From Acidimicrobiia bacterium (GTDB lineage: Bacteria; Actinomycetota; Acidimicrobiia; Spongiisociales; Spongiisociaceae): a stretch of DNA of 50,988 nucleotides. Below are positions 1-8,216 of the stretch, in pieces; positions within the stretch are counted from its first letter, which is position 1; each line of letters begins with the position of its first letter. The stretch spans positions 4,370 to 55,357 of the forward strand of contig JAGWAN010000013.1 of assembly GCA_021296345.1 (NCBI GenBank), in the 5' to 3' direction. Under the pieces are notes generated by a model that did not search any database, was not told the origin of the DNA, and saw only the letters and a list, made by a program, of their open reading frames with translations. Made by a program: the position numbers and the translations under genes.

Positions 1-1987
1 ATTGAGAAACCGGCTGAACCGCGCCTTCGCCGGGGAGTACACGGCGCCCAACACCGTGGTCTTCGACTATCCCAACATCGTGGATCTCGCCCGCCACCTC
101 GCCTTGGAGATCGGGGGAACGGAACGGGACACGGAACAGTCCACGCCGGCGCAGAGGACCCTTCCATCGGAAGACGCGATCGCCGTCGTGGGCATCGGAC
201 TTCGGTTCCCCGGCGCGGATGATCCTTCGGAGTTCTGGCGGCTACTGGAGGCGGGCGGGGACGCCTTGACGGACGGACGCCGGGATCCCGGTCCCTGGAA
301 GGGCGTGGCGGGGGATCCCGCCGCCGAAGACCCGGCCACCCGCCGTGGCGCCTTCATCGACGGTGTCCACATGTTCGACCGGCGCTTCTTCCGCATGCTC
401 GGTCGATGGACCCACAGCAGCGAATGCTGCTCGAAACGACCTGGCACGCACTCGAGGACGCCGGAATGGACGTAGACCGGCTTCGTGGCAGCCGCACAGG
501 CGTCTACGTAGGGATCGGCGGCAGCGAGTACCGACGCCTTATAAACGCCAAGGGCAAGGACGACAGTTACGTGGGCACATCCGGGAGTGTGGCCGTCGGC
601 CGCATTGCCTTTGCCCTCGGGCTGGAGGGGCCCGCCATCCCGGTGGACCTCGCCTGCACGTCTTCGGTGGTGGCTTTGCACCAGGCAGCTATGAGCCTGC
701 AGGGAGGCGAGATCGACATGGCGCTGGCCGGGGGCGTGAACGCGGTCCTCTCCCCCTCGGTCATCAGGTTCCTCGTTGGTGCGGGGATGCTGTCCCGTAG
801 CGGGCGGTGTTCGGCCTTCGATGCCGCTGCGGACGGATACGTCCGTGGTGAAGGCTGCGGGATCCTGGTGTTGAAGCGGCTCGGCGATGCAGAACGGGAC
901 GGCGACCGGATCTGGGGGGTGGTCCGCGGGTCCGCCGTGAACCAGAACGGAGCAGGCCTAGGACTCACCCAACCCAGGGGTCCGGCCCAGGAACGGGCTA
1001 TGGCGGAGGCGCTGGCGCGGGCAGGCGTGACACCGGCCGAGGTCGACTACCTCGAGGCGCACGGAACGGGAACGCAGCTGGGCGATGCGGTGGAGATCAA
1101 CGCCATCGCCTCCGTATACGGTCCGGGCCACGAGCCTGACCGACCGCTGTTGGTGGGTTCCGTGAAGACGAACATCGGGCATCTGGAGGCGGCGGGCGGC
1201 GTGGCCGGTGTGATAAAGGTCTTGATGGCGATGCAGCGAGGCGTGATCCCCAAGCACCTGAACTTCCGGGATCCGAACCCCGACATCGACTGGGAAGGAC
1301 TGCCGGTGCGGGTCACATCGGAACCGATCGCCTGGCCCTCAACCCCGGGCCGTTCACAGCTGGCCGCGGTGAACGTCTTCGGTATCTCAGGCTCCAACGC
1401 ACACGTGGTGATCGAAGGGTACGAAGCATCCGACGGTGATCCCGCCCTGCTCTACGGCGAGCTCCGCCCCGCGGGATCGCCGAGGCCGATAGCGGGTTCC
1501 TCGGCAGGGGACATCGACCGGCCGGCAGCGGAAGGAACGGATGCCCGGACGGTCCGGCTCCTACCACTCTCCACGAGAGCCGAGCCGGCGCTGGCGGAGT
1601 TGGCCGGACGGTATCTCTCCTGGCTCGATGAGCACGCCCACCGGCTGGCCAACGGAGACGAGCGACATGGTGTGGACCGCCAGCACCGGCCGCACCCATC
1701 ATCCTCACCGCGTAGCCGTGGTGTTCGACAGCATCGGTTCGCTGCGTCGGCAACTGGCGCTCATCGCCGCGGATGGCGCGGCGCCGGAGGACCGCACCGA
1801 TCGCCACCCGAGCGCCGGCAGCGCAATGGAGGGTTCCGACGCGTACCGGGAACTAGTCGAAGCATCCGCAACCGACTACGAGGCCGGCGAGGCCGTGCCC
1901 TTCGAGAGGCTGTTCGAGGGCGAGACGCGCCGCCGGGTGTCCCTCCCCACTTACCCGTTCCAGCGGCTCAGCCACTGGTTCGAATAG
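1..1987 (+). pseudogene. Type I polyketide synthase 3' end (ACP end, KS, post-KS linker), frameshifted
   Basis: The window opens inside the C-terminal half of an acyl-carrier domain (VFDYPNIVDLARHL). A ketosynthase follows (start motif IAVVGIGLRFPGADDPSEFW near 180). The KS keeps its catalytic triad: Cys in DLACTSS (about 655), His in EAHGTGT and His in KTNIGHLEAAGG. Two frame changes break it. Near 395-405 the expected FFRM-SPxEARS-MDPQQR has only 8 nt between FFRM and MDPQQR, which fits a 13-nt deletion. Near 1660 the linker returns to the first frame (DMVWTASTGRTHHPHR). No acyltransferase lies between this linker and the terminal LPTYPFQRLSHWF motif, and a stop follows at once. That order resembles trans-AT KS docking regions, or an internal AT loss. 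It is probably a decaying fragment of a larger megasynthase whose upstream part lies outside the window. Confidence 0.8.
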
Positions 1988-2066
1988 ACCGGGCGATCAG
2001 CCGCTCGGTCCGCTGTGCTGAAGCTCATCGTGGTGGTCATCGGCATACCCTTCCATATGCATACGA

Positions 2067-2095
2067 TTAGTAGTTCGATTTGTATACGATATAAT
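2067..2095 (+). promoter_or_regulatory. Candidate promoter for the DUF4143 ATPase gene
   Basis: A perfect TATAAT (2090-2095) lies in an AT-rich patch that stands out in this GC-rich window. A weak -35 (TTAGTA, 2067-2072) sits 17 bp upstream. The heptamer ATACGAT occurs twice, at 2061 and 2084. The downstream gene starts about 50 bp later. No experimental support. Confidence 0.4.
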
Positions 2096-2145
2096 CCTCA
2101 GTTTGCTAACGTTCGGGCAGGAAGACCCGTGGGAGAGGACACAGC

Positions 2146-3468
2146 ATGGCACGCCGCCACTCGGGCGCCTCTCCACGAGTCGGCTACATACCCAGGCAGA
2201 TCGATGCGCGGCTCCGCGCTGAACTCGATACCTGGCCCTCCGTCGTCATCACGGGCCCGCGCGGGGTAGGCAAAACAACCACCGCGCTGCAGGTGGCGGA
2301 GTCGGTCATCGACCTATCCCAACCCCAGCAGCGCGAGGTCTTCATGCTGGATATGGAGTCCGCCCTGCGCGTCGCCCCGAAACCGGTCCTGATCGACGAG
2401 TGGCAGCAGGCCCCCGATGTGTTGTGGGTGGTCAAGAAGCTGATCGACCAGGACGCCATGACGGGATTCATCATCGCCGGCTCGTCCCACCTCAGGCCGA
2501 ACAATCAGAACGACAGCAATCAGTGGCCGCTCGTGCACCGCGGCGTCACACTGGAGATGCATCCGCTCACCGTGGCCGAGAAACGCCGCAAAGGGTTCCA
2601 CTCCGTCCCAGGTCGGCTCGCCGACATGAGCGCAGCCTCCGGACACCAGGGCGGATACGGCCTGTACGACTACATCGACATAGCCCTGGAGGGCGGTTAT
2701 CCGGCATACCTGGATGTCGCAACACCCTCCACCCGCCGGGCGCAGATGCAGAGCGCCGTGCGTGACATCGTGCGGCTCGATGCAGCAACCGGCCGCATCG
2801 ACCACCGCAAGATGCTCGACTTCCTCCAAGTCTATGCCGCCAACTCCTCGGAGCTCATCAACCAGACCACGCTGGCCGAGCACGCCGACATCTCGCGCGC
2901 CTCAGCCGAGAAATACGAGCAGGCACTGCACGACTCATACATCGTGTCGCAGCTTCCGTCCTGGCATCGAACGCTCTCGAGCCGCACCGGCAAGCGTCCC
3001 AAGCGCTTCGTCAACGACACGGGGATGTGGGCGGCCATCTTGGGCGTGGGTCGTGAGGACGTGCGGGCCGACCCCAAGCTGGTCGGCAACTTGATGGAAA
3101 CCTTCGTGGTATCGCAGATACGGGCTCAACAGATCGCTTCCCGATCCCTGCATACCCTTTACCACTACCGTGACCAAGCCGGACGGGAGATCGACCTGCT
3201 GCTGGAGGACCGCCGCGACCGCACCTTGGTCGCTGTCGAAGTCAAGGCATCCAGCACCATCACCCGCCATGACACCCGCCATCTGGAATGGTTGCGGGGC
3301 CAACTGGACACGGCCGGCCCCCACCGACCCATGCGCTTCTCCCGAGGCGTGGTCCTCTACTCGGGTCCCCAGACCGTCAAGGTCAGCGATCGCGTCTGGG
3401 CCACACCGATCTCGGCGCTATGGGAAGGTCGGTCCCGGCCACATAGAGTCGCGCCCGGCCCCACATGA
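2146..3468 (+). CDS. AAA_14 / DUF4143 family ATP-binding protein
   Basis: A 440-residue protein with the layout of the AAA_14-DUF4143 family. The Walker A motif GPRGVGKTT is near residues 38-46, and a short Walker B-like segment (VLIDEWQ) is near residue 85. A winged-helix-like middle follows. The C-terminal part carries the acidic/EVK motif (EIDLLLE ... VAVEVKAS) typical of DUF4143, which resembles a PD-(D/E)XK nuclease core. The ATG at 2146 is preceded by a purine-rich GGGAGAGGA site about 6 nt upstream. Members of this family are scattered by horizontal transfer and their cellular role is not established, so none is assigned. It stands alone between the PKS remnant and the methyltransferase, with a promoter-like AT-rich region in front. 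Confidence 0.8.
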   Translation: MARRHSGASPRVGYIPRQIDARLRAELDTWPSVVITGPRGVGKTTTALQVAESVIDLSQPQQREVFMLDMESALRVAPKPVLIDEWQQAPDVLWVVKKLIDQDAMTGFIIAGSSHLRPNNQNDSNQWPLVHRGVTLEMHPLTVAEKRRKGFHSVPGRLADMSAASGHQGGYGLYDYIDIALEGGYPAYLDVATPSTRRAQMQSAVRDIVRLDAATGRIDHRKMLDFLQVYAANSSELINQTTLAEHADISRASAEKYEQALHDSYIVSQLPSWHRTLSSRTGKRPKRFVNDTGMWAAILGVGREDVRADPKLVGNLMETFVVSQIRAQQIASRSLHTLYHYRDQAGREIDLLLEDRRDRTLVAVEVKASSTITRHDTRHLEWLRGQLDTAGPHRPMRFSRGVVLYSGPQTVKVSDRVWATPISALWEGRSRPHRVAPGPT

Positions 3469-3501
3469 TCTTGCCGCAGTCCTAGCGTCGAGAAGTAACC
3501 T

Positions 3502-4338
3502 CTGGCGACGGTTGACCGGGAGCTAGCGATCGAGCGGTCGGAAGGCGAACTCTATACGCACGGGTACCACGAGGCCATCGTCAGTACCTATGCCCAGCGT
3601 ACGGCCGAGGAGTGCGCCGCTTTCCTGCTGCCCCACTTGCGGGCCGATGCGGTGGTGCTCGACATGGGTTCGGGGCCGGGGACGATAGCCGCCGGTCTGG
3701 CCCGACGGGTGGGGCACGTGATCGGCTTGGACGCTTCCGAGGAGATGGTGGATGCGGGTCGCAGCCTGGCGAAGGACCGAGGGATCCACAATGCGACCTT
3801 CCGGCTCGGTTCGGCCTATGACCTCCCCTGGGAAGACGGCCACTTTGACGTCGTCTACGCCCACCAGTTACTCCAGCATCTCGCCGAACCCGTCCGGGCC
3901 CTGCGAGAAGCCCGCCGGGTCCTCAAGGCCGGAGGACTGCTCGCGGTACGCGACGCCGACTACGGGACGATGGTGCATTCCCCCATTGATCCGGCTCTCA
4001 CCCGGTGGCGCGAGTTGTACCACCGTGTGACAGCGGCCAACGGGGGCGAAGCCGACGCAGGACGCTTCCTGCTGTCCTGGGTCATGAGGGCGGGGTTCGC
4101 CGACCCGGTCGTGACAACGCGGACCACGACCTACGCCACGCCTGACGAACGCATCGCCTGGGGCGGTCTGTGGGAGGTGCGCGTCATCGAGAGCGACTTC
4201 GCCGACCACGCAACCAGGAACGGGTTGGCTACGCGCGCCGAGCTGGTCGAGATATCCGCCGCCTTCCGGCGCTGGACCGGCCGACCGGACGCCTTCTGGG
4301 CATTCCTCCATGCCGAGGTACTGGCGGTCAGGCCGTGA
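3502..4338 (+). CDS. Class I SAM-dependent methyltransferase
   Basis: A Rossmann-fold methyltransferase. Motif I reads VVLDMGSGPGTIAAGLA, motif II follows at VIGLDAS, and the post-motif FDVVYAHQLLQHL and ARRVLKAGGLLAVRD are the usual UbiE/COQ5-like signatures. The conserved family N-terminus (YTHGYHEAIVSTYAQRTAEECAAFLLPHL) is readable but lies upstream of every in-frame ATG, GTG or close TTG. The frame opens after a TAA at 3496. The only nearby start is a CTG at 3502, which I used provisionally; a GTG or ATG start near 3640 would cut into motif I. So either a non-standard start is used or the 5' end is damaged. Substrate unknown. Confidence 0.7.
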   Translation: MATVDRELAIERSEGELYTHGYHEAIVSTYAQRTAEECAAFLLPHLRADAVVLDMGSGPGTIAAGLARRVGHVIGLDASEEMVDAGRSLAKDRGIHNATFRLGSAYDLPWEDGHFDVVYAHQLLQHLAEPVRALREARRVLKAGGLLAVRDADYGTMVHSPIDPALTRWRELYHRVTAANGGEADAGRFLLSWVMRAGFADPVVTTRTTTYATPDERIAWGGLWEVRVIESDFADHATRNGLATRAELVEISAAFRRWTGRPDAFWAFLHAEVLAVRP

Positions 4339-4366
4339 TCATCGACGGGTGACCTTCCGGACTTTC

Positions 4367-4729
4367 CTATCCCGTATTCCTGCCGAGCTCTCTCTCGAGA
4401 TGGTCCAGAAACCCTGCCGGGTCCTTCCGCAGGGAAGCGATCAACTCCCTGTCCATAGCCAGGCGCCAGGTTCCCTCATCGCCCACCAGCACGGCCGGCA
4501 GGGACCCGGCCTGGGCCAGCTGTGACTCGGTCGCCATGTCGCGGTGGATCAACTCGATCGGCACGGCGCTCGCCCGGCAGGCTTCGCGCCATGACCGCTT
4601 GCCGAAGGCGTTCCAACCGTGGGTCAGGTCGCACAGACCGCAGTCGCTCCGGCCGAGGATCTTGTCCACGGCGTAACGCAGCTCACCCGACACCCCGCCG
4701 TCCGCGTTGTAGATTCCTACGACCCGCAC
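4367..4729 (-). CDS. Conserved small protein with CxxCDxTH motif, function unknown
   Basis: A 120-residue soluble protein beginning MRVVGIYNADGGVSGEL and carrying CGLCDLTHGW near residue 32. The CxxC followed by D and TH, and the later segment SLPAVLVGDEG, recall a thioredoxin/glutaredoxin-like fold, but I do not recognise a named family. The reading frame is clean with an ATG start. It is tail-to-tail with the methyltransferase (28 bp apart) and lies just downstream of the SLC13 transporter on the same strand (28 bp), so the two may be co-transcribed. A redox or metal-binding role is inference only. Confidence 0.6.
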   Translation of the reverse strand: MRVVGIYNADGGVSGELRYAVDKILGRSDCGLCDLTHGWNAFGKRSWREACRASAVPIELIHRDMATESQLAQAGSLPAVLVGDEGTWRLAMDRELIASLRKDPAGFLDHLERELGRNTG

Positions 4730-4757
4730 CTAGCCACCCTATCCGTTCCAGGTCCGG

Positions 4758-6524
4758 TCAGAACGCCCACAGGCGAGGAATGAAGATGACGGACAGGATG
4801 CAAAAGAGGATGTTGAGCGGCATCCCGGCGCGCAGAAAATCGGTGTACCGGTATCCCCCGGCGTTGTAGATCATGGTGTTGGTCTGGTAGCCGACCGGCG
4901 TGGAGAACCCGGTGGAAGCGGCGAACGTAATAGCCATCAGGAACGGCCGGGGATCCACTCCGATTTGCTCCGCGGTGGAGATGGCTATGGGCGCCAGTAG
5001 CACCGCCGCCGCCGCGTTGCTCATGGTTTCGGTCATGAGAGCGGCCAGCAAGTAGATGGCTGCCAAGACGGCTACGGGTCCCAGGTCCCCCACCAATCCA
5101 ACTGCGTGGTCGGCCATGAAGCCCGCCGCTCCGCTGGTGTGCATGGCGATGCCCAAAGGAAGCACCCCGGCCAGAAGGAAGATGACCTGCCAGTTAATGG
5201 CGTGGTAGACCTCCTCCGGGCGGAGAACGCGGGTCATCACCAGGGCGACGCAGCCGAGAAGGGCGGCGGCCAGGATCGGGAGAACATTGAAGGCCGCCAG
5301 GCCCACCACCGCCACGAGTATCCCGATGGCCAGCGGGGCCTTGCGCCGCAGGACGGAGCCGGGCACTTCGTTGAGAACGATGAAGTCGCTGTTGTGGCGC
5401 ATTTCCCGTATCGCCGTCTCGTGCGCCTGTACCAGCAAGGCGTCTCCCACTTCGAGTTTGATCGAACTGAGCTTGTCGTTGATGGTCTCGCCCTTGCGCT
5501 GCATGGCCAGCACCAGCGCCTTGTAGCGGTTCCGGAAGTCCCGTTCCTTGAGCGTGTGTCCTATCAGTGCCGAACTAGGTGACACCAGGGCCTGGACGAG
5601 GCGCAGGTCCTCGGTCTGGAGGGCTTCGTCGCGCAACGTGAAGTCGGCGTCTATCCGCAGCCCCATCGTGCCGCGGAGGCGTATCAAGTCCGGCACGGAG
5701 CAGTGCACGAGCAGCACGTCCTCGGGCTGGATGACCCGGCGAAGGGGCGCCCATCCTTCCTCGCCCGCATCGAGCACCCGCAGCACCGTTATGTCATGGT
5801 CCTCGCCGAGGCGGCTGTCGAGAACAGACTTGCCCACCAGCGGGGAGTCGCGGCGGACCCTCAACTCCGTCACGTACTCCCCTAGGTGATACGCGGCCGC
5901 CAGTTCCCTCACCTGGCGGTCGGGCAACAGCCACCGCCCGAAGACCAAGAAGAAGGCGACCCCCGCTACGAAGAGGATCAGCCCCATCCGGGTGAACTCG
6001 AACATGCTGAACGATCCGTACCCGGCCTCCTCGGAGATAGAACTGACCAGGAGATTGGTGGAAGTGCCGATCAGGGTGCACACCCCACCGAACTGGGAGG
6101 CGTAGGAGAGAGGTATCAAGAGCTTGGAGGCCGATATCTGCCGACGGTTGGCGAGAAGGGTCACCAAGGGAATGAACACCGCAACCGCAGCCGTGTTGTT
6201 CACGAAGGCCGACATGATGGTGATCGTCACCATGATGACCACCAGAGCCGTGTAGTGGTTCCGGCTGAATCGCACCATGAGCCGCCCCACCGCCGCGGTG
6301 GCACCGGTCTTCTGCAGTCCGGCGCCCAGGACGAACATGCAGGCCACGGTCAGGGTCGCCGGGTTGCTGAAGCCGGAGACTCCCTCCTGGAGCGTGACCA
6401 GACCGAGAGCCAGCAGCACTCCCAGACCCAGCAGGGCCACGATGTCCAGGGGGTACTTCTCGGAGACGAAGAGCACGACGATCCCGACGAGGATGACCAC
6501 CACCAAGATGCCCTCCACGGTCAT
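4758..6524 (-). CDS. SLC13/DASS-family permease with two RCK-C (TrkA-C) domains
   Basis: A 588-residue membrane protein. The N-terminal half has hydrophobic helices from residue 5 and the DASS motif pattern FVNNTAAVAVFIPL and LIGTSTNLLVSS. Residues of about 210-370 form a soluble insert with two TrkA-C-like modules (SPLVGKSVLDSRL... and SALIGHTLKERDF...). Helices then resume with the second repeat motif TETMSNAAAAVLLAPIA and TPVGYQTNTMIYNAGG. This architecture is shared by transporters annotated for sulfate, citrate or other divalent anions; the substrate cannot be read from sequence. The start is an ATG with AAGGG a few bases upstream. The RCK modules suggest ligand-gated control. Confidence 0.85.
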   Translation of the reverse strand: MTVEGILVVVILVGIVVLFVSEKYPLDIVALLGLGVLLALGLVTLQEGVSGFSNPATLTVACMFVLGAGLQKTGATAAVGRLMVRFSRNHYTALVVIMVTITIMSAFVNNTAAVAVFIPLVTLLANRRQISASKLLIPLSYASQFGGVCTLIGTSTNLLVSSISEEAGYGSFSMFEFTRMGLILFVAGVAFFLVFGRWLLPDRQVRELAAAYHLGEYVTELRVRRDSPLVGKSVLDSRLGEDHDITVLRVLDAGEEGWAPLRRVIQPEDVLLVHCSVPDLIRLRGTMGLRIDADFTLRDEALQTEDLRLVQALVSPSSALIGHTLKERDFRNRYKALVLAMQRKGETINDKLSSIKLEVGDALLVQAHETAIREMRHNSDFIVLNEVPGSVLRRKAPLAIGILVAVVGLAAFNVLPILAAALLGCVALVMTRVLRPEEVYHAINWQVIFLLAGVLPLGIAMHTSGAAGFMADHAVGLVGDLGPVAVLAAIYLLAALMTETMSNAAAAVLLAPIAISTAEQIGVDPRPFLMAITFAASTGFSTPVGYQTNTMIYNAGGYRYTDFLRAGMPLNILFCILSVIFIPRLWAF

Positions 6525-6713
6525 GTCAGCCCTTCATTGGAAACAGCGAGGGGAGTCGAAACGGATACATCGACCACCCGGGCTGCTTCGGCATCGTGTT
6601 GTAAAGGATCACTGAACCTCGAAGGGTCAAGAGTGGGGATGGGCGCATCCCTCCGACATGCCCATTCAAGCATCGAGAACGCATTTTCCTGGCAAGCTGG
6701 CGTAGTTGGATTG

Positions 6714-8213
6714 TCAGATGCCGGTGGTTACCACCTTGGCCAGGTCGGCGAAGACTCCGGCGAACTCGAAGGGGAGGATGCCGGCCACCACCACGAAGAT
6801 CGCTGAGATACCTAGGGCCAGGGTGAGGGAGCCACTCAGCGGGCCGGTGGCCTCGGCCATGTGGGTGGCGCCTTCGGGGACGGGGTCCATCCACATGGTC
6901 TTGGCGATCCGGGCGTAGTAGACCAGGGCGATCACCGCGTTAACCGCCGCTATCACCGCCAGGGTGGTGGCCCAGGCGTTGCCGGGGCGCAGGATCGAGA
7001 GGAACATGGCGAACTTGGCGTACCAGCCGGCCAAAGGCGGGATGCCGGCCAGCGAGAAGAAGAACATGGCGCCCAACACGGCGAGGCGGGGGGCGTAGCG
7101 CCACATCCCGGCCCAGTCGTCGATCATGGTGCTGCCGGTCCGGCGGGCCCCTGCTATCACCACCCCGAAGGCCCCCAGATTCATGAAGGCGTAGATGATC
7201 ACGTAGACGATGGTCGCCGACGCCGCCTCCTGGATCACCGCCGCATCGTTGCTCGCTGCCGCGGCTGCGAACGGCACCAGGATGAAGCCCCCTTGGGCAA
7301 TCGAGGAGTACGCCAGCATGCGTACTACGTTGTCCTGGCGCAGAGCGGTCAGGTTGCCCAGCGTCATCGACAGCGCCGCCAGCACCCAGAGGGCAGGGCC
7401 CCATATCTCGGTGACCGACGGCAGGGCCTTGTAGCAGAGCAGCAACAACCCTACGAAGCCGGCCGCCTTCGAGCCCACCGACAGGTAGGCGGTGACGGGC
7501 GTGGGGGCGCCTTCGTAGGTGTCCGGCGCCCAGAAATGGAAGGGCACCGCCGTCACCTTGAAGCCGAAGCCCACCAGGGTGAAGAGCACCGCCAGCCGGA
7601 AGGCCCCGCTGTCGAGCAGGTCGGCTCCGGCCTCCCGGATGCCCTCGAAGGTGACCGAGCCGGTCAGTCCGTACAGGAAGGACATGCCGTACAGCAGGAT
7701 GGCGGTGGACAGCACCCCGAGAATGAAGAACTTCAGTGAAGCCTCGTTGGATTTGGCGCTGCCCTTTCGCCATCCGGCCAGCAGGAACAGGGGTCCGGTG
7801 ACCAGCTCGAGGCCGACGAACAGGGTGATCAGATCTCTGGACGATGCCATCACCAGCGAGCCCAGGATCGAGGTGAGCATCAGCAGGTAGTACTCACCCT
7901 GGTAGTAGCGATCGCTCTCGATGTAGGACACCGACATCAGCAGCACCAGGTAGCCGCCCACGATGAATACCGCCTTGAGGACCAGGGAGAACCCGTCCAC
8001 CACGTACGCTCCGCCCAGCATCGACCTCGTCTCGGGACCGTCGCCGAACGCCAGCGTCAGGAGCGGCACCGCCGCCACCGCCAGGCCCAGCACCCCGGCG
8101 AAGGCGGTCCAGTACTTGCGGGGACGCGACAGCACCACGTCGAGCGTGAGCACCACCAGGATGGTGGCGGCTACGACCAGCTCAGGCGCGAGCGCGTGGT
8201 AGTCGAGGTCCAT
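6714..8213 (-). CDS. nuoN: NADH-quinone oxidoreductase subunit N
   Basis: A 499-residue antiporter-like membrane subunit of complex I. It has about 14 hydrophobic segments, the conserved PFHFWAPDTYEGAPTPVTAYLSVGSK block and the ALRQDNVVRMLAYSSIAQGG block of the NuoL/M/N family, which carry the proton-channel lysines. Length is normal for NuoN. It is the last gene of the operon; 3 bp separate it from nuoM. Downstream (6525-6713) is a 189-bp gap holding a small GGGATG/CATCCC hairpin around 6637 but no clear U-tract terminator. Confidence 0.95.
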   Translation of the reverse strand: MDLDYHALAPELVVAATILVVLTLDVVLSRPRKYWTAFAGVLGLAVAAVPLLTLAFGDGPETRSMLGGAYVVDGFSLVLKAVFIVGGYLVLLMSVSYIESDRYYQGEYYLLMLTSILGSLVMASSRDLITLFVGLELVTGPLFLLAGWRKGSAKSNEASLKFFILGVLSTAILLYGMSFLYGLTGSVTFEGIREAGADLLDSGAFRLAVLFTLVGFGFKVTAVPFHFWAPDTYEGAPTPVTAYLSVGSKAAGFVGLLLLCYKALPSVTEIWGPALWVLAALSMTLGNLTALRQDNVVRMLAYSSIAQGGFILVPFAAAAASNDAAVIQEAASATIVYVIIYAFMNLGAFGVVIAGARRTGSTMIDDWAGMWRYAPRLAVLGAMFFFSLAGIPPLAGWYAKFAMFLSILRPGNAWATTLAVIAAVNAVIALVYYARIAKTMWMDPVPEGATHMAEATGPLSGSLTLALGISAIFVVVAGILPFEFAGVFADLAKVVTTGI

Positions 8214-8216
8214 CCA

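Noticed and set aside
2015-2269. Short plus-strand open frame over the promoter region of the DUF4143 gene
   Set aside because: Overlaps the start of a conserved gene in another frame and has no protein-like features.
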